A stretch of 23,379 bases of DNA from Amphimedon queenslandica (GCF_000090795.2 NW_003546623.1:5777-29155), one strand, 5' to 3'; counted from the stretch's first letter, positions 1 to 11,236 are shown. Made by a program: numbers and translations. The notes: generated by a model not told the origin, from the sequence alone.

Positions 1-181
1 GCCGGTTGGAGGTGCTAGTATAATAATAATAATAAGAGGAGGGGGAGTGGTCCAGTGTAATGGAGAAGAGATGAGATATCTTAAAGGAAGTGTGTACTTT
101 ATATCAGCTAATAATAATATACTTATTAATAATGATGATGATGATGATACTTTGTTATTTCAAGCTTATTGTGAGTTGTAA
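1..181 (+). CDS. MPI: Mannose-6-phosphate isomerase, C-terminal exon (partial)
   Basis: The window opens inside an open frame (codons from base 2) that ends at TAA 179-181, giving 59 residues. The pattern matches the C-terminus of type I phosphomannose isomerases: a GGAS/GGS turn, a hydrophobic strand, a segment like LKGSVYFISANN (the family has RGGVLFIGAN at this place) and a final LLFQAYCEL (family: LLIFRACCLL-like). The enzyme interconverts fructose-6-P and mannose-6-P in the cytosol using zinc; the zinc ligands lie further N-terminal and are not in the window. Two trinucleotide microsatellites sit inside the coding sequence and encode runs of Ile and Asp. No acceptor is visible, so the exon or gene begins upstream of the window. 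MPI reappears at 18254-18453 and 23086-23379, so this may belong to a repeated unit. Recognition is by family memory, without an alignment. Confidence 0.8.
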   Translation, partial: PVGGASIIIIIRGGGVVQCNGEEMRYLKGSVYFISANNNILINNDDDDDTLLFQAYCEL

Positions 182-273
182 AATATTATTTTTATTATAC
201 TGATCTGCTCTGCAATATGCCATCGCTATAGCCAGTTGTTGATTATAATTATTGTTGTATTGTTATGTACATA

Positions 274-279
274 AATAAA
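274..279 (+). promoter_or_regulatory. Polyadenylation signal of the upstream MPI gene
   Basis: A canonical AATAAA lies 93 bases after the MPI stop codon, in AT-rich sequence. The position is as expected for a short 3' UTR. Confidence 0.55.
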
Positions 280-339
280 CAATGATTGCTTCAGTTATGT
301 ACATGCACCACATACAATGCATATACCGGTAGTCAGCTT

Positions 340-1640
340 TAGTACCTAAGTTTAAGCCAAGTGACACTATTCTATTGACAGTCTAGTGAGTCTACATATA
401 GTACGTTACAGTGGTATTACAGCACTGTAATGTATCAAATTCAATAGATTCCTAGCAGGAAGAAAGAGGCATGAAGACGAAGAGGGGGAGAGATAGTGGG
501 AGTATGTTATTGATATGGAATAATCAAATTTGGACATAATTAAGTTGTACGGTATTTCATGCACCCACTTTTCTTTGCTCTATACTTTTTAATTAGTGAC
601 TGGATAAAGGAACTATACTCAAATGCATTTTGTAGCAATTCATCTTTATTCTCCATATGAGGTTCACTTTATGTGTGTACAAGTGATACTCAGAACCATC
701 CCAATGTGAGTGATAGAAACTAGATAACTTAATGATATTCAGTGTTATTGCTTTATTCCATCTGTAACCTTTTCTGCTAGGCTTACGTTATTATCATATG
801 TACAGAACACAATGTGAACAATGTCATATGATATTTATAGTCAGTTGTATACACTAGAACAAGTGACACTATTCCTGGACTCTTATCATTACACCATTTA
901 TACCATTGGTGTAAATGCTCAGCATTAAATTGAGAGAGGAAGAGGTGGAAACTGTGGAAAAGGGGGGAGACAAAGGGAGAGAAGCCATATCTTATGATAT
1001 GAATTGACCAAATTTGTTCATAATAGTAGATTTTTGTACTACAGTTTATTTGTAGTTTTTAATTTAATATTAATTTTAATTTAATAATGTTTTTACAAGA
1101 TGGGCAGGAGTATAAAGTACACTGAGTTTTTATGTGACAGTTATAAGTCTTATCATGGTAACATAAGTAACTGTGCATAAGTTACTCATATTATCCTAAA
1201 GATTAAGAGCGACACATACACTTGTCATCTGCTCTGCTAGGTCCCCATGCAGCCACCACTAATTTATGGGACAGGATAGCTCAGCGGTTGACAACTTGAC
1301 ATCAAGTTCCGGCACTCACTAATCTGTACTGCACTCTTCTTTCTACTTGGATCACATTTGCATGCTCTGTAAAGTGCAGAATACATGTACATAGTATGGA
1401 GGAGTATGGAGCCTGATTTTATGGAACATGCATTCATGCAATGAATGCATGACTCAAGTGGACTATGCCAGACTCAAAGTGGACTGAGTGAAAAGCGCAC
1501 TGAGTATTACAGATTAGTGATGCTGAGCTAAATTATTAATAAGAAAATAGGTTAGAAATGAAAAAATAGGGTAGAGTAGGTTAGACAAAGTCACAAAAAA
1601 TTAGCTTCTAGTACTGCAGAACTCGTGCACTTTTCATCAT
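340..1640. other. Intergenic stretch with a diverged tandem duplication
   Basis: No convincing gene was found between the MPI 3' end and the promoter area of the ankyrin-GTPase gene. Two sub-regions resemble each other: about 355-560 and about 857-1035 both begin with a match around AAGTGACACTATTC, continue into a purine-rich stretch of GA/GGGA tracts, and then show CAAATTTG followed by CATAAT. This suggests an old tandem duplication of about 500 bp. A perfect short inverted repeat CATGCATTCAT / ATGAATGCATG lies near 1430-1455. Confidence 0.5.
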
Positions 1641-1684
1641 TGCTTGTTCCGTAAATCCCTCCCTTCCATTATACTGTATTTTGC

Positions 1685-1708
1685 AGTTTACGGAGCATTC
1701 CGTAAACT
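1685..1708. promoter_or_regulatory. 10-bp perfect dyad upstream of the ankyrin-GTPase start
   Basis: AGTTTACGGA, a 4-base spacer GCAT, then TCCGTAAACT. The dyad lies about 155-180 bases upstream of the predicted start codon, in a locally CpG-richer stretch (1640-1860) than its surroundings. It could be a transcription-factor site or an RNA hairpin in the 5' UTR; nothing in the sequence decides between these. It is not obviously present upstream of the second ankyrin copy. Confidence 0.35.
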
Positions 1709-1864
1709 AGTGAGGAAGAAAATCAATTCTCAAGGAATACGGCGGTCGTATCTCGTGAAAATATTGAGTAGGCATCTGCCGGTGTATTCTCGACCAGGGC
1801 TAACTCTGTTTTCAGATATTTGTAAAGCCGAAAGGTTCATTAGTTCATCTGGGTAGGCTAGAAA

Positions 1865-4800
1865 ATGACGGATAGTTTGAATCCTGTAAGTTCAGTCATT
1901 AAACCAATAGCCTTGTTTCTTTTATTTTGTTTAGACAATGCGGGAATCTAGTAGGATAATGCGAAAAATGCATGCGCAGCCTATCCAGTCTTAAGTTAAG
2001 GCTACTTAAATCATAAAATCCTAGATACATGGTTAGTCGGGGCCAGACTAAGATATTGGGCCAATGAGAGTGGATATTTTAGTCTCGCTCCCCTTCCCAT
2101 CTACAGCAACAGTCATTGGGGCCTGGCTAGCGAGATTATTTGAATAAGCAAATAATTAATTTGTAAAGAATGCAATACTTAGGCTGCGTTTACACTACTC
2201 CACTCCACTGAATCCAAATAGTTTTTGGCCCGTTTTTGCTATCACTGGTTTTTGTTTACACTAATCCACCAGCTGCGTTTACATTTGAGCTTATCATTTG
2301 TTTACAGAAGTATCCGCTTAGGTATTTGTTTTCAAATGTCTCCGGATAAGTATGCGTTTTCATGTGTTTTAGTGTAAACGAAGGCTGTATCCGCGACAAA
2401 AAGTCTCCGTTTTCCAATGAAACCGGAGTAGTGTAAATGCAGCCTTAGTGAACTAGTTAATAGCCTACATGATGTGGCATGTCATGCAGGCCACGCTGCA
2501 AGCACAACAATGCAAGCCAGACGACTGTACATGCAGGCTTCCTAGCCCCCAAGTCTGCCACATGCTGCGGGATGATAGCCTATAAGTATTGGACAAATTT
2601 GTGCAGTAAAATAGCGGCTTTTGGTGACAAGCAGTGAAATGAAAATAAATCTGGTTAAAATGCTAATCAGTGTTATGGTTTCATAAAATGACAGTGTTCA
2701 ATAATGATAATAATAATAATAAACAATACAGTTTTAGATAGATGCGTATTTATGTTTCTGCACACAAAAAGTGATGCATTAATAGTTTACTATAATTAAT
2801 GCTATAGTCTGGGCATGACCATGTAGACTGTAGACAATACTATATATACTTTTACTTAGTGGGTTATACTTTAGGAGAAGCAATTATATGATGCCGCTAG
2901 GGATGGAAATACAGAGGGAATAAAGCTTGCTTTATCCAGGGGAGCAAATATTAATTGGAGCAATCCCAATGTGGTAACTATAAGTGGATTAACACAATCA
3001 CACATGCATGCTATTACTTATTATTAGGGTAACTGGACACCATTGCATGTAGCAGCTTCTAGGAACAAGGTTCAGTCAATTTCCTTCCTGATCAAAGAAA
3101 ATGCTGATAAGAATTGTGGAGACAAGGTACGTTGTACTTAATACTCTGCAAAGAAAATTTTTAAATTCCCTGTTATTCTGACATTAGTAATTTGATGTAA
3201 TGGAGCAGTTGCTTGTGTTATAATAATAAAACAAACATTGTTTTGCTTAAGTTTTTAACACTCCAACTCATTCTTCAAATTTCATATGATTTTATATAGC
3301 TTGGGCAGACTCCTGTTATGTTGGCTGCAAGGTTTGGACACAAAGAGTCAGTGAGAGCACTGTTAAATGAAGGAGCAGATTACGCCATTACTGATAATGT
3401 AAGTTTTAATAACTGTAGAATTTAAATAATACATTTTGAAAGACTCAAAAGTGTATCATTACAAACTAGTCAAGAGATATGCATGGGTATATTTTCTATA
3501 ACTTATTCTATTGGAAGGTTGGCTCAGTCATGGGTGTGTCTTGTTCAAATATGCATGAGTGCTAATTCACCCACATGGACCATATTTTGTTGCAAATAAA
3601 TTTTTGTCATTTTTGTCAGTAGTTATCAAATGATAAAAAATATAGACAATGAAATTTCCAATTGTCTGTTAAGATAAACAAGAACAAGATGTGTCTTACT
3701 AGTGTTAGTGTTAGAAATGTCTTTGTTTAGCTACTTCTCATAGAAGTCTAAAGATACTGGAGCTGGCAAAAATTCTGATGCATTTCCTTTACCTATCTTT
3801 TAATGAAATAAGCGTGGCTGCTTCTTCTTGGACTATGACAAATTATTTTCAAATATCTACATTTAGTATCATTTTCCTTGAAGTGTTGTACAGTGTTAAC
3901 CAAATTTGAAAGGGTAAAGCCCACACCTGCTAATTTGATTAAATTACCCATTTATATAATTATATATACTTCATTAAGAATCGCTCATTTCATTAAACCA
4001 CCCATGCACTCAGTTAAGGAGGTACATGGCAGGCAGTAACTACTAATAAGAAGGCTAGCTACTCAGTGCATCACTGATCACTGTAGCTACATTATACCAT
4101 AAGTGTAGAAATTTTCAAGGCAATAGATTTTGCTGTTTTGTGCTAGTTGCTTTATTTTGTACACAACCTATTGTTATTGCCTTAGAACAGGACTAATATC
4201 AGTCTGAATCAGACTGATATTGGTCCTGAATCATGGCTTTCATGTATCAGTCATAATACAACTGAATGTAAAAACATAGATATTAGAGTAAATGAAAGGG
4301 ATTGTAAATGGGGCGGAGCAACAGGAAATGCAGGTTGGGTTACCATGTGACGACCATCAGTGTTTCGATTGTATTCCCATCTCTTCTATTGGGGAAGTTG
4401 CTCTGGAAGGATTTCCAAGGAATTTTGTGTTGCTCCAGGATAGCGCTTGCTTATGATATATTGCCTATTCCACATAAAATATTTAGAGCTACCTGCAGCA
4501 AGGTTTTTGTCTCTGTAAAGCCATTTTGCAACCAGTTATAGGTACACAAAGTCGCCTCTTTTTGAAACACTTTATTGTTCATAAAATACTCAAGCTTCAT
4601 AGTATCAACATTTAAGTTAGCTCATTCCATAGGAGATTTCAAGCTCTTCAAAATCATAATACTTATTTACAGCTCAAGAACAAAATGAGTCTCTCAGAGG
4701 GAGAAAAGATAGTATTTTTAGTTAAAGAGTGACACAACTACTAACACATGCAATGATTTGCTTAACAAAAAATATTAGTAAAAAGTATAAACACTGGTTA

Positions 4801-7800
4801 GTATTGAGTGTGAGTTTTGTTTGCATAAATGGCATCCTCTTGGAGTTATTCAAAAATAAAGCAATAATATCTTGGATTTTTGCTCCAAAATCAGTCAAAA
4901 AATCCCAACCCGCCTCTGTTTACTTAACAACAATACAAATGAATGGAGGTTTGCCTATGCCCACGCTTCCATTCTCAATCCCTTTCATTTACTCTAGTAT
5001 CTATGGTGAAAATCATTCACAATACAATCATGATTTTCCACAATACAATCATGATAAAATTTTACTGGTTCATTAGAGCTAGAATATCAGACTTCACTCT
5101 GAGACTTGGTCCATTATTTTGGGGCAAAAGTGCTGATTCAGGCATGATAACATTTGGCTGTGTAAATTTCGTGTAGAAAAAATTTTGCGGATAATCATAG
5201 AAGGTATTGTCAGTGACGTCAGCCTTTTCTTCAAATGAAAGTTTCTGGTACTCTCCTCATTTTCTACTTTACTCCTCCGGATCTTTAGCACACTAGCTGC
5301 TTGTGCTTCTTTCGCAACTTTATCCTCATTATTGTCTACATACTTAAAGAACCATACATACAAGTATGCATGGGACACTATGGTAATAATGCATCAACAT
5401 GCTTAGCTCCTTTTAAAATGAAGCACCATGGTGCGTGGACTCGCCTGCTGAGATTCACCTGAGGGATAATGTGTTACTTGTACTCTGCCCCCATCATGAT
5501 ATTATATATATATATATAAGCAACTTGATATTTGAAAAAAGGATAATAGATTTTGACAAAGTGCAACAATGCAATTAGCCAATTACTGCACTGATCCATA
5601 AAATAAATTATAGGTGTGGTCAGCACCTAGATCTAGCAGTACAGTGCAGTGCAGATAAACATGGCACGTGGGTAGGAGAAAGAAGAAAAGCTGAAATTTA
5701 TTTTAGCATCTGAAGCTCTATTCAAAGAAAGAGTAAGCACAAAAAATTGCCTAGATATTTAAAAGAGACTGAGATAGTTTGGTTGCTCTTGCTTTCCCCA
5801 GTTCTGCCTGAAAATTTTTCAAAGAGGCTAAATCACAAACTTTGAGCAACTGTAACTCGCAAACAAAAAAGAGATTAGAAAATCCCCACATATTTTTTAA
5901 TCTAGGTACTTTTCTCTACCTATCAATGCTAATCTTGACCAAATAGAGTGAAACACGAAGATTTGGCTAGGAAAAGTGGTCTATTCTTGAAAATATTCAG
6001 CTTTTGCTACCACGGATTGCTATGAAAATACAACAGAGCTAAATAAATTATCTTTTTCTCAAAGCTTAAAAAGAATTATAGCTCAGGAGAGCTCAGTAAA
6101 AACGATATTGACTAGGAATTAACAGGAATTTTCGTGACAGAATGACAGACAGACAGAATGACAACCCAACTGCTTAGTACCCGCCTACGCAAGCGTGGCG
6201 AATCCAATTATTATTAAATCAATGCTAATGTTTCTCTTGTATAGACTGGCAATACTGCAATTGAGTTGGCTTATACTCATCCTGGTGTACTGCAAATACT
6301 AAGGGAGCATAAAGGTAAAATTATGATTTAGCTATCCATGCATATGTATCTTGTTTTCAAAACTTGTAAACCCTTGCTTATCACTTCCGTATCAGCTATT
6401 GATGTAAAACAAACTGGAAAGTTGCATAATTATGACTATTTTATTGAGCCAGTTGAATTATCTTAGATGGTATGTCACAAGCATGACCCTTTCTTCAATA
6501 GCATATTGTCATATGCCGAAATTTTGACCTTATGTCATAAATTATTTTGTGATATACTAACATAATAATAGCTAGTGGATTAATTTTGTGGATCTAATAT
6601 TTTATAATTTGCCAGAGTCTTAGTCGGGCAATTTCGTAGTTTTAATTTTTGTGGTGACAGTATAGCTTGTAAGGGGATTTTGTGGGTATAAATTTTGTGG
6701 TAACCCCCAAAACCATGAAAACCACAGAAATGAAGTGCCGGAGAATTACGCACTATACAGTATGCAGTCAGCATATCAAATATCGTTTATTGGTTTTTTT
6801 TCTCAGTGGAATATTTTTACAAATTTTGCAGTTTCCGGCTATGTTGCGAAATTTTTCCACAGCAAAATTCTACATTTCCATTGCCACATGGTGCAGTCTG
6901 TAAGCTGTTCACAAAATCTTTAAAATGCAAGATTTATGACAATTTTCTACTGTAAAAATAAACCGGTATATGGTACTTTATAGCACTTATACATTATGTG
7001 GTGGTCAATATAAAATTTCATGATTTTGTTCTTGTTAAATAAAAATTTGCGTAAAATGAAGTAATTTATTCACTAAAAATTTGTAGAATGTGGCATGCAA
7101 AATTTAATGCAATTTAATTTTAACCTTTGTGAAATATATCATTTATGAAATGTAAGTACTATACGGTATACCTGTTCCAAATTTCAAAATGAGAGCGTGA
7201 TATGCATAAGACTATTGCTTAAAATCCTTTCACTTTGGTTTCATGATCCCTCTTGTCTTTTAGCTGCATTTAATTTTAAATGGCCTGAAATGATTTTGGA
7301 CATTTATGGAGCAAAATTTTGCATGAGTTTAAATTTGCACTTGAAACCATCAATGTGGCTAAAAATTAAAATGTATAAAAAAAGTTTTTTTAACTGCAAC
7401 CATCAAAATTTACACAAATTTGCAAAATTTTATATTCACAAAATTATATCTCATATGGCAGTATTTTCAAGCATGCACAAGATCATTCATATTGTTCTTA
7501 AAAATACATGCATAATTTTATAAATTTGGTTCTATGACACAACCATGCATTATACCGTACAAGATGATTTATTGGTAAGAGCAATATTTGGCAAATTTGC
7601 CTGTAGAAAGTTATTAGCAAGTTTTATATTAGCAATTTTGTGGCATATGCCATTGAGCATGATCAGTTTGAAACAAAAATGGTGGATTTTATATTGGCGA
7701 TTTCTTCATAGAACCGCCAATCGCCAATATCAATTCCTTGCCATTAAATCATCTTGTACGGTAATCTTTAGCTATCTAATTCTGTAAAACATTGTAATTG

Positions 7801-10620
7801 TAGAGGAACAAATAGCATTGCGAGAGAAAGAACAAGCTCTAATTGCAGCAGCGAGTGCGTTAGAGAAAGGTATGGAGGAAGGATTCATTACTCTATGTAA
7901 CACCAAAATGACCATATGTGGTCCACCAGGTGTCGGCAAGACTGCATTCAACGACCTCCTCTTCAATCACCCGCCCCCTCTCAAACACCACAGTACTCCA
8001 ATAGCCACTCGCCCTATACAAGCAATTCAGAGGATATCAGCCAAAGGAAAGGTCTGGGAGAAAGTATCTGAACAAGATCTTCTTGCTACATTATCAGATG
8101 CTATTCTCACCATAGACAAGGATGTTAAAAATGCTGCAAATACTAGTGTATCTTATGCTGCACCACGACCTATTGAAGAGCAGCAACCATCTACACAATC
8201 AGGAGCTGTTGCAGTAGCTCAATCCTTACCAGATGACACTAGTCCTCCCCAAGGACCATCAAAGACCAGGGATACCGACTACTACTCAAAGAAAATTCTT
8301 AATCATCTAGTTTCTGTCAAACAACACTGTCGTAAGCACTATGAAGCTCATTGGATTCATTTATTAGACAGTGGTGGACAGCCTCAGTTTTCTGACATGC
8401 TTCGTATATTCAATCGTGGCAGTTCGCTGTACATTATTGTAATGAAGGTAACGGAATCCCTTCATGACAAGCCTACATTTACTTACTCTATCAATGGTAA
8501 ACCACTCAACACACCCAAAAATATGACAATGACAAACCTACAAGTTATCAAAAGCTTGGTACGATCTGTTGCTGCTTCGAAGAATTGCGTCGTAAAGATT
8601 GGAGGGAAGAATGTCAATATTAAGCCTGCATTTGTCATTGTAGTCACTCATTGCGATCAATCGTCAAAGGTAAAGCAGCTTGTACGTTGGGAGGAAACAA
8701 TTCAGAAAAAAAATTCCGAGCTACTGTTAAGTCTAAAGGAGTTTCTGGATCTCTTCATATTCTATAATCGTGAGTCCAATGAGCTGGTTTTTCCCGTCAA
8801 CAATCTCTGTCTGAAGAATCGTATGAAGATATCGGCCGATATACGTGAGCGTATCATGTCTCAGTCTAATTCTATTAGTTTCAGTGTTCCAATACCAATA
8901 CGTTGGTACATGTTTGAGATCAAGATGAATGAAGAGGCTGCAGTTAATAAGGAGATGTATGGAATGATATCACTTGAGTCATGCTACACTGTTGGTATCA
9001 AATTAGGAATGAGTCAATCAGATGTTAACCAATGTCTAGTGTACCTTGATTCGTTAACACTGTGCATCTACTACCCAGACATTCTCCATCATGTGGCCTT
9101 CACTAATCCTCAGTTTCTCATAGATTGCCTCTCTAATGTTGTCAGAGTATCTTTCGTTGATGATGTAAAGCAGATATTACCTGAGGAAGTCAGCCTGCCT
9201 GATGATGCTCAACTGGTACTCAAAAGAGATGGAGTTTTTAATGAATCACTACTGGATGATCTTGGATTAGCTTTTGTTCCTAATCTCTTCTCAAAGTCAG
9301 ATCTACTTTCCTTGCTTAAGCACCTTTGCATAATCTCACCTATTGATACTGCTGCTGCTGCTACTCGGTATTTTTTGCCAATTGTTTTACCACCGGAAAA
9401 AATAACTGCAGAGCAGAAAAAATTATTCACTGAAAATTGTGACCCACTTGTCATTACATTTAATAGTGACATAGTACTACAGGTGAGACACAGAATACTG
9501 GTGTGTTGTATTACTGTCTGTAATTAATTTTTGTCATTGTAGGGTTTGTTTCCAACATTAATTGTCTCTTTGTTAAGTCGACAGAAGGAGCCTTTCTTTT
9601 TTATTGACAGCAAATCTCCCTTTTTTCCAAAGCAGCTCCGTCATGCTGTCAAGTTATACTCTGAAGATTTATTTGGATCCATCATATTTGTTGATGAGGT
9701 CAAGTATATCGAAGTTTACTTTACTGGAAGTACTAAAGATTGCTATCATCTTCGGTCTGTTATCTTAGAGGGTCTGTCTGTTAGCGCTGCTGCATTAGCT
9801 TACAATGAGGAGGAATTGGAGATATCTGCTGTGACATACTGTCATCATAACCATAGAAGACGTGAGACTAAAAAAACACCTCATCCCATCAGTATCTCGT
9901 ACAAGAGAAACCCTCCAGAAATCAGTTGCAGTATTGAGACTGACCTTCCATCCATTGAACTAACTGATAAAAGACAAAGCTGTTGGCTAATAGGTATGTT
10001 TACTATGTTGTATTGAACATTAGCACAACATCTCTCCCTTGTAGGATCAGTTAATTCTATTTCTTCAGCTCAAGTCTCGAATTTTTCTACTGATAAAAGT
10101 ATATCAAGTGAGTATAACACTATTGTGTGTGTTAAAATTTAGATTTATCAACTACATCAGGTGCAACTTCTACTTCGTTACCTGTTGCAACAGCATCAAG
10201 TAAGTATTTACACATATAATTGTGTATCTATCTACTCATTAGGTACTGTGGTGTGGCCAAATGAAGATGTCATTTTTACTGAGGGGACTGTACTAAGTGA
10301 GTGAATATTAAAATTTTTATTACTGATAGATAATTATCTTATTAGATAAGAGCCATGCTCCTATTATACTAAGATCTATAAGAAAAATAGTCTTTGAATG
10401 GGAGGATTTAGGAACATTCTTAGGCTTAGAAACTCATCAGCTGCAAGAGATTAAGTATAATTCTAATAATCAAGTTCAAGTCTGTCGTAAAGATATGGTG
10501 CATCTTTGGCTGGAGACTGGTACTCATACATTACAGGATTTGATTACAGCACTAGAGAATGTAGAAAGAAATGATGTTGCAGCTGATGTTAAATGTTTGA
10601 CAAAATCCAATAATAAATAA
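1865..10620 (+). CDS. Ankyrin-repeat / Roc-COR-like GTPase / Death-domain protein (11 exons)
   Basis: Predicted exons: 1865-1885, 2875-2973, 3028-3126, 3300-3398, 6245-6314, 7804-9482, 9543-9993, 10045-10107, 10143-10199, 10243-10296 and 10346-10620. All junctions have GT..AG and agree in phase, giving about 988 aa. Exon 1 encodes MTDSLNP. Exons 2-4 are each exactly 99 bases, or 33 residues, the ankyrin-repeat length, with NWTPLHVAA and LGQTPVMLAARFGH cores; exon 5 adds TGNTAIELA. Exon 6 holds a Ras-like GTPase: P-loop GPPGVGKT (7920-7943), a Ser/Pro/Gln-rich insert, switch-II DSGGQ (8367-8381) and THCD (8646-8657) at the G4 place, then a COR-like region with winged-helix-like HHVAFTNPQFLIDCL. 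Exons 8-10 are a Ser/Thr-rich linker. The last exon is a Death domain (WEDLGTFLGL ... CRKDMVHLWL ... LQDLITALENV). ANK-Roc-COR-Death order recalls DAPK1, but no kinase is present. Likely a cytosolic signalling adaptor; partner unknown. The long ORFs starting at 7818 and 9546 begin with TTG inside exons and are not true starts. Confidence 0.85.
2182..2444. mobile_element. MITE with TTA target duplication (Harbinger/PIF-like)
   Basis: The element begins GGCTGCGTTTACACTACTCC and ends GGAGTAGTGTAAATGCAGCC, inverted copies with one mismatch over 20 bases. It is flanked on both sides by TTA (2179-2181 and 2445-2447). A 3-bp TTA duplication is typical of PIF/Harbinger elements. At 263 bp it has no coding capacity, so it is a non-autonomous copy. 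It sits in intron 1 of the ankyrin-GTPase gene. Confidence 0.8.
4189..4227. repeat. 39-bp near-perfect palindrome
   Basis: The two arms of 19 bases around a single central base differ at one pair only. The core arm contains AATATCAGTCTGA / TCAGACTGATATT. It lies in the expanded intron 4, just outside the large inverted repeat at 4275/5005, and may be the tip of the same transposon-like element. Confidence 0.7.
4275..5005. mobile_element. Candidate non-autonomous DNA element with long inverted ends
   Basis: Bases 4275-4304 and 4976-5005 are inverted copies with 29 of 30 positions identical (core GAGTAAATGAAAGGGATTG). Weaker similarity continues outward and inward by about 20 bases. The interior of about 670 bp holds only short ORFs. 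The true ends and target duplication were not located. A 16-base direct repeat (CACAATACAATCATGA, near 5017 and 5040) lies just outside. Confidence 0.5.
5640..6205. repeat. Probable dispersed repeat insertion in intron 4
   Basis: This block is absent from the corresponding intron of the second ankyrin copy. It ends in a GACAGA-rich stretch (ACAGAATGACAGACAGACAG, about 6137-6157) followed by a GC-richer segment around 6178-6202, unlike its surroundings. No terminal inverted repeats or coding capacity were found. The call rests on presence/absence between the two intron copies and on composition; the family is unknown. Confidence 0.35.
6315..7803. other. Intron 5 of the ankyrin-GTPase gene
   Basis: A long AT-rich intron. 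Its first part (to about 6550) and a patch near 6755-6800 are similar to the intron after exon 5 of the second ankyrin copy (22819-23040), where the similarity stops just before the MPI exon. The ORFs of 60-108 residues here are low-complexity and lack domains; I regard them as chance. A MITE occupies 7555-7761. Confidence 0.6.
7553..7763. mobile_element. MITE with 17-19-bp perfect inverted ends
   Basis: TACCGTACAAGATGATTTA at 7553-7571 is exactly inverted at 7745-7763. If the outer TA on each side is the target duplication, the element runs 7555-7761 with ends CCGTACAAG...CTTGTACGG, consistent with a TA-targeting Tc1/mariner-type non-autonomous element. An inner 11-bp perfect hairpin (TATTGGCGATT 7692-7702 / AATCGCCAATA 7719-7729) lies near its right end. 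It lies in the intron directly before the GTPase exon. Confidence 0.75.
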
Positions 10621-11151
10621 GCTTTGTAACTTAATTATTTTATCATTGGTTTTTATTATTAGTATTAAACTATGCAATTGCTATTTCTTTTTTAGCCTAA
10701 TGGATAAACTTTTAAATTTAAACTGAAATGCAAGTAGCTATAAATGTGCATTTCCATTCTTAATTATTTAGAATATTTATTATTTATATTATAAATATTA
10801 ATATTATATTACTCATGAGTAATGAATGCTGTTATTTATTATTTTTTTCTTGTGTGTTATGACTACAAGTTGCTTTTAGCCATTATTGATGAATTAATTT
10901 TTCTGTTTTGTCCTTAAAATGTGATCTAGACAGTAGATAAATCTTACTAATGGATCAAAGTGACTGCACCCAATAATTATATAGATTTTCTCAATAGTGC
11001 CAGATCTACAAGCATGTACATCAACTCAGCATTGATCATTTTTTAGACACAATATCTGTAAGAATAAACTTTAATACCTAAGTATAGGCTTCATATAATT
11101 TGTCATAGCATTCACACATTATTTTGTCAATTATAAAATCCCATAGTACAT
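10621..11151. other. 3' flank of the ankyrin-GTPase gene, AT-rich, no gene seen
   Basis: An AATAAA (10612-10617) immediately precedes the TAA stop, and further AT-rich signals such as ATTAAA follow near 10665; either could serve for polyadenylation. The rest is AT-rich with a self-complementary stretch near 10770-10810. No coding potential was recognised up to the assembly gap. Confidence 0.5.
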
Positions 11152-11236
11152 NNNNNNNNNNNNNNNNNNNNNNNNNNNNNNNNNNNNNNNNNNNNNNNNN
11201 NNNNNNNNNNNNNNNNNNNNNNNNNNNNNNNNNNNN
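11152..11236. other. Assembly gap (85 N)
   Basis: 85 undetermined bases. The gap begins exactly where the terminal exon of the WD40 copy would continue; by comparison with 18634-18749, at least 116 bases of that exon are missing here, so the gap length may be nominal. Confidence 0.95.

Larger units (their letters stand above)
3399..6244. other. Expanded intron 4, filled with insertions
   Basis: This 2.85-kb intron corresponds to a 360-bp intron at 22389-22748 in the second ankyrin copy. Homology between the copies is visible at the left end (to about 3470), briefly near 5390-5415 (CATGCTTAGCTCCTTTTAAAAT versus the stretch at 22688) and at the right end (from about 6205). The extra 2.5 kb is therefore inserted or retained repeat sequence. 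ORFs in it are short, differ on each strand and show no domain signature. Confidence 0.6.

Noticed and set aside
1262..1325. tRNA-like stretch with an A-box-like TAGCTCAGCGG
   Set aside because: The A-box fits, but no good B-box, acceptor stem or anticodon arm could be drawn. At most it is a remnant of a tRNA-derived SINE.
1644..1856. 70-codon ORF upstream of the ankyrin-GTPase gene
   Set aside because: No domain; overlaps the likely promoter/5' UTR. The conserved start in both ankyrin copies is the ATG of MTDSL.P at 1865.
4308..5378. Several ORFs of 77-115 codons on both strands
   Set aside because: They lie inside an insertion-filled intron, overlap each other and show no family signature.
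6580..7787. ORFs of 62-108 codons in intron 5
   Set aside because: Low-complexity and AT-driven, part of them inside a MITE; no domain and no splice partners.
7818..7820. Apparent start of the GTPase ORF
   Set aside because: The codon is TTG within an exon that begins at 7804 and joins in phase to ankyrin exon 5; the same applies to TTG 9546.
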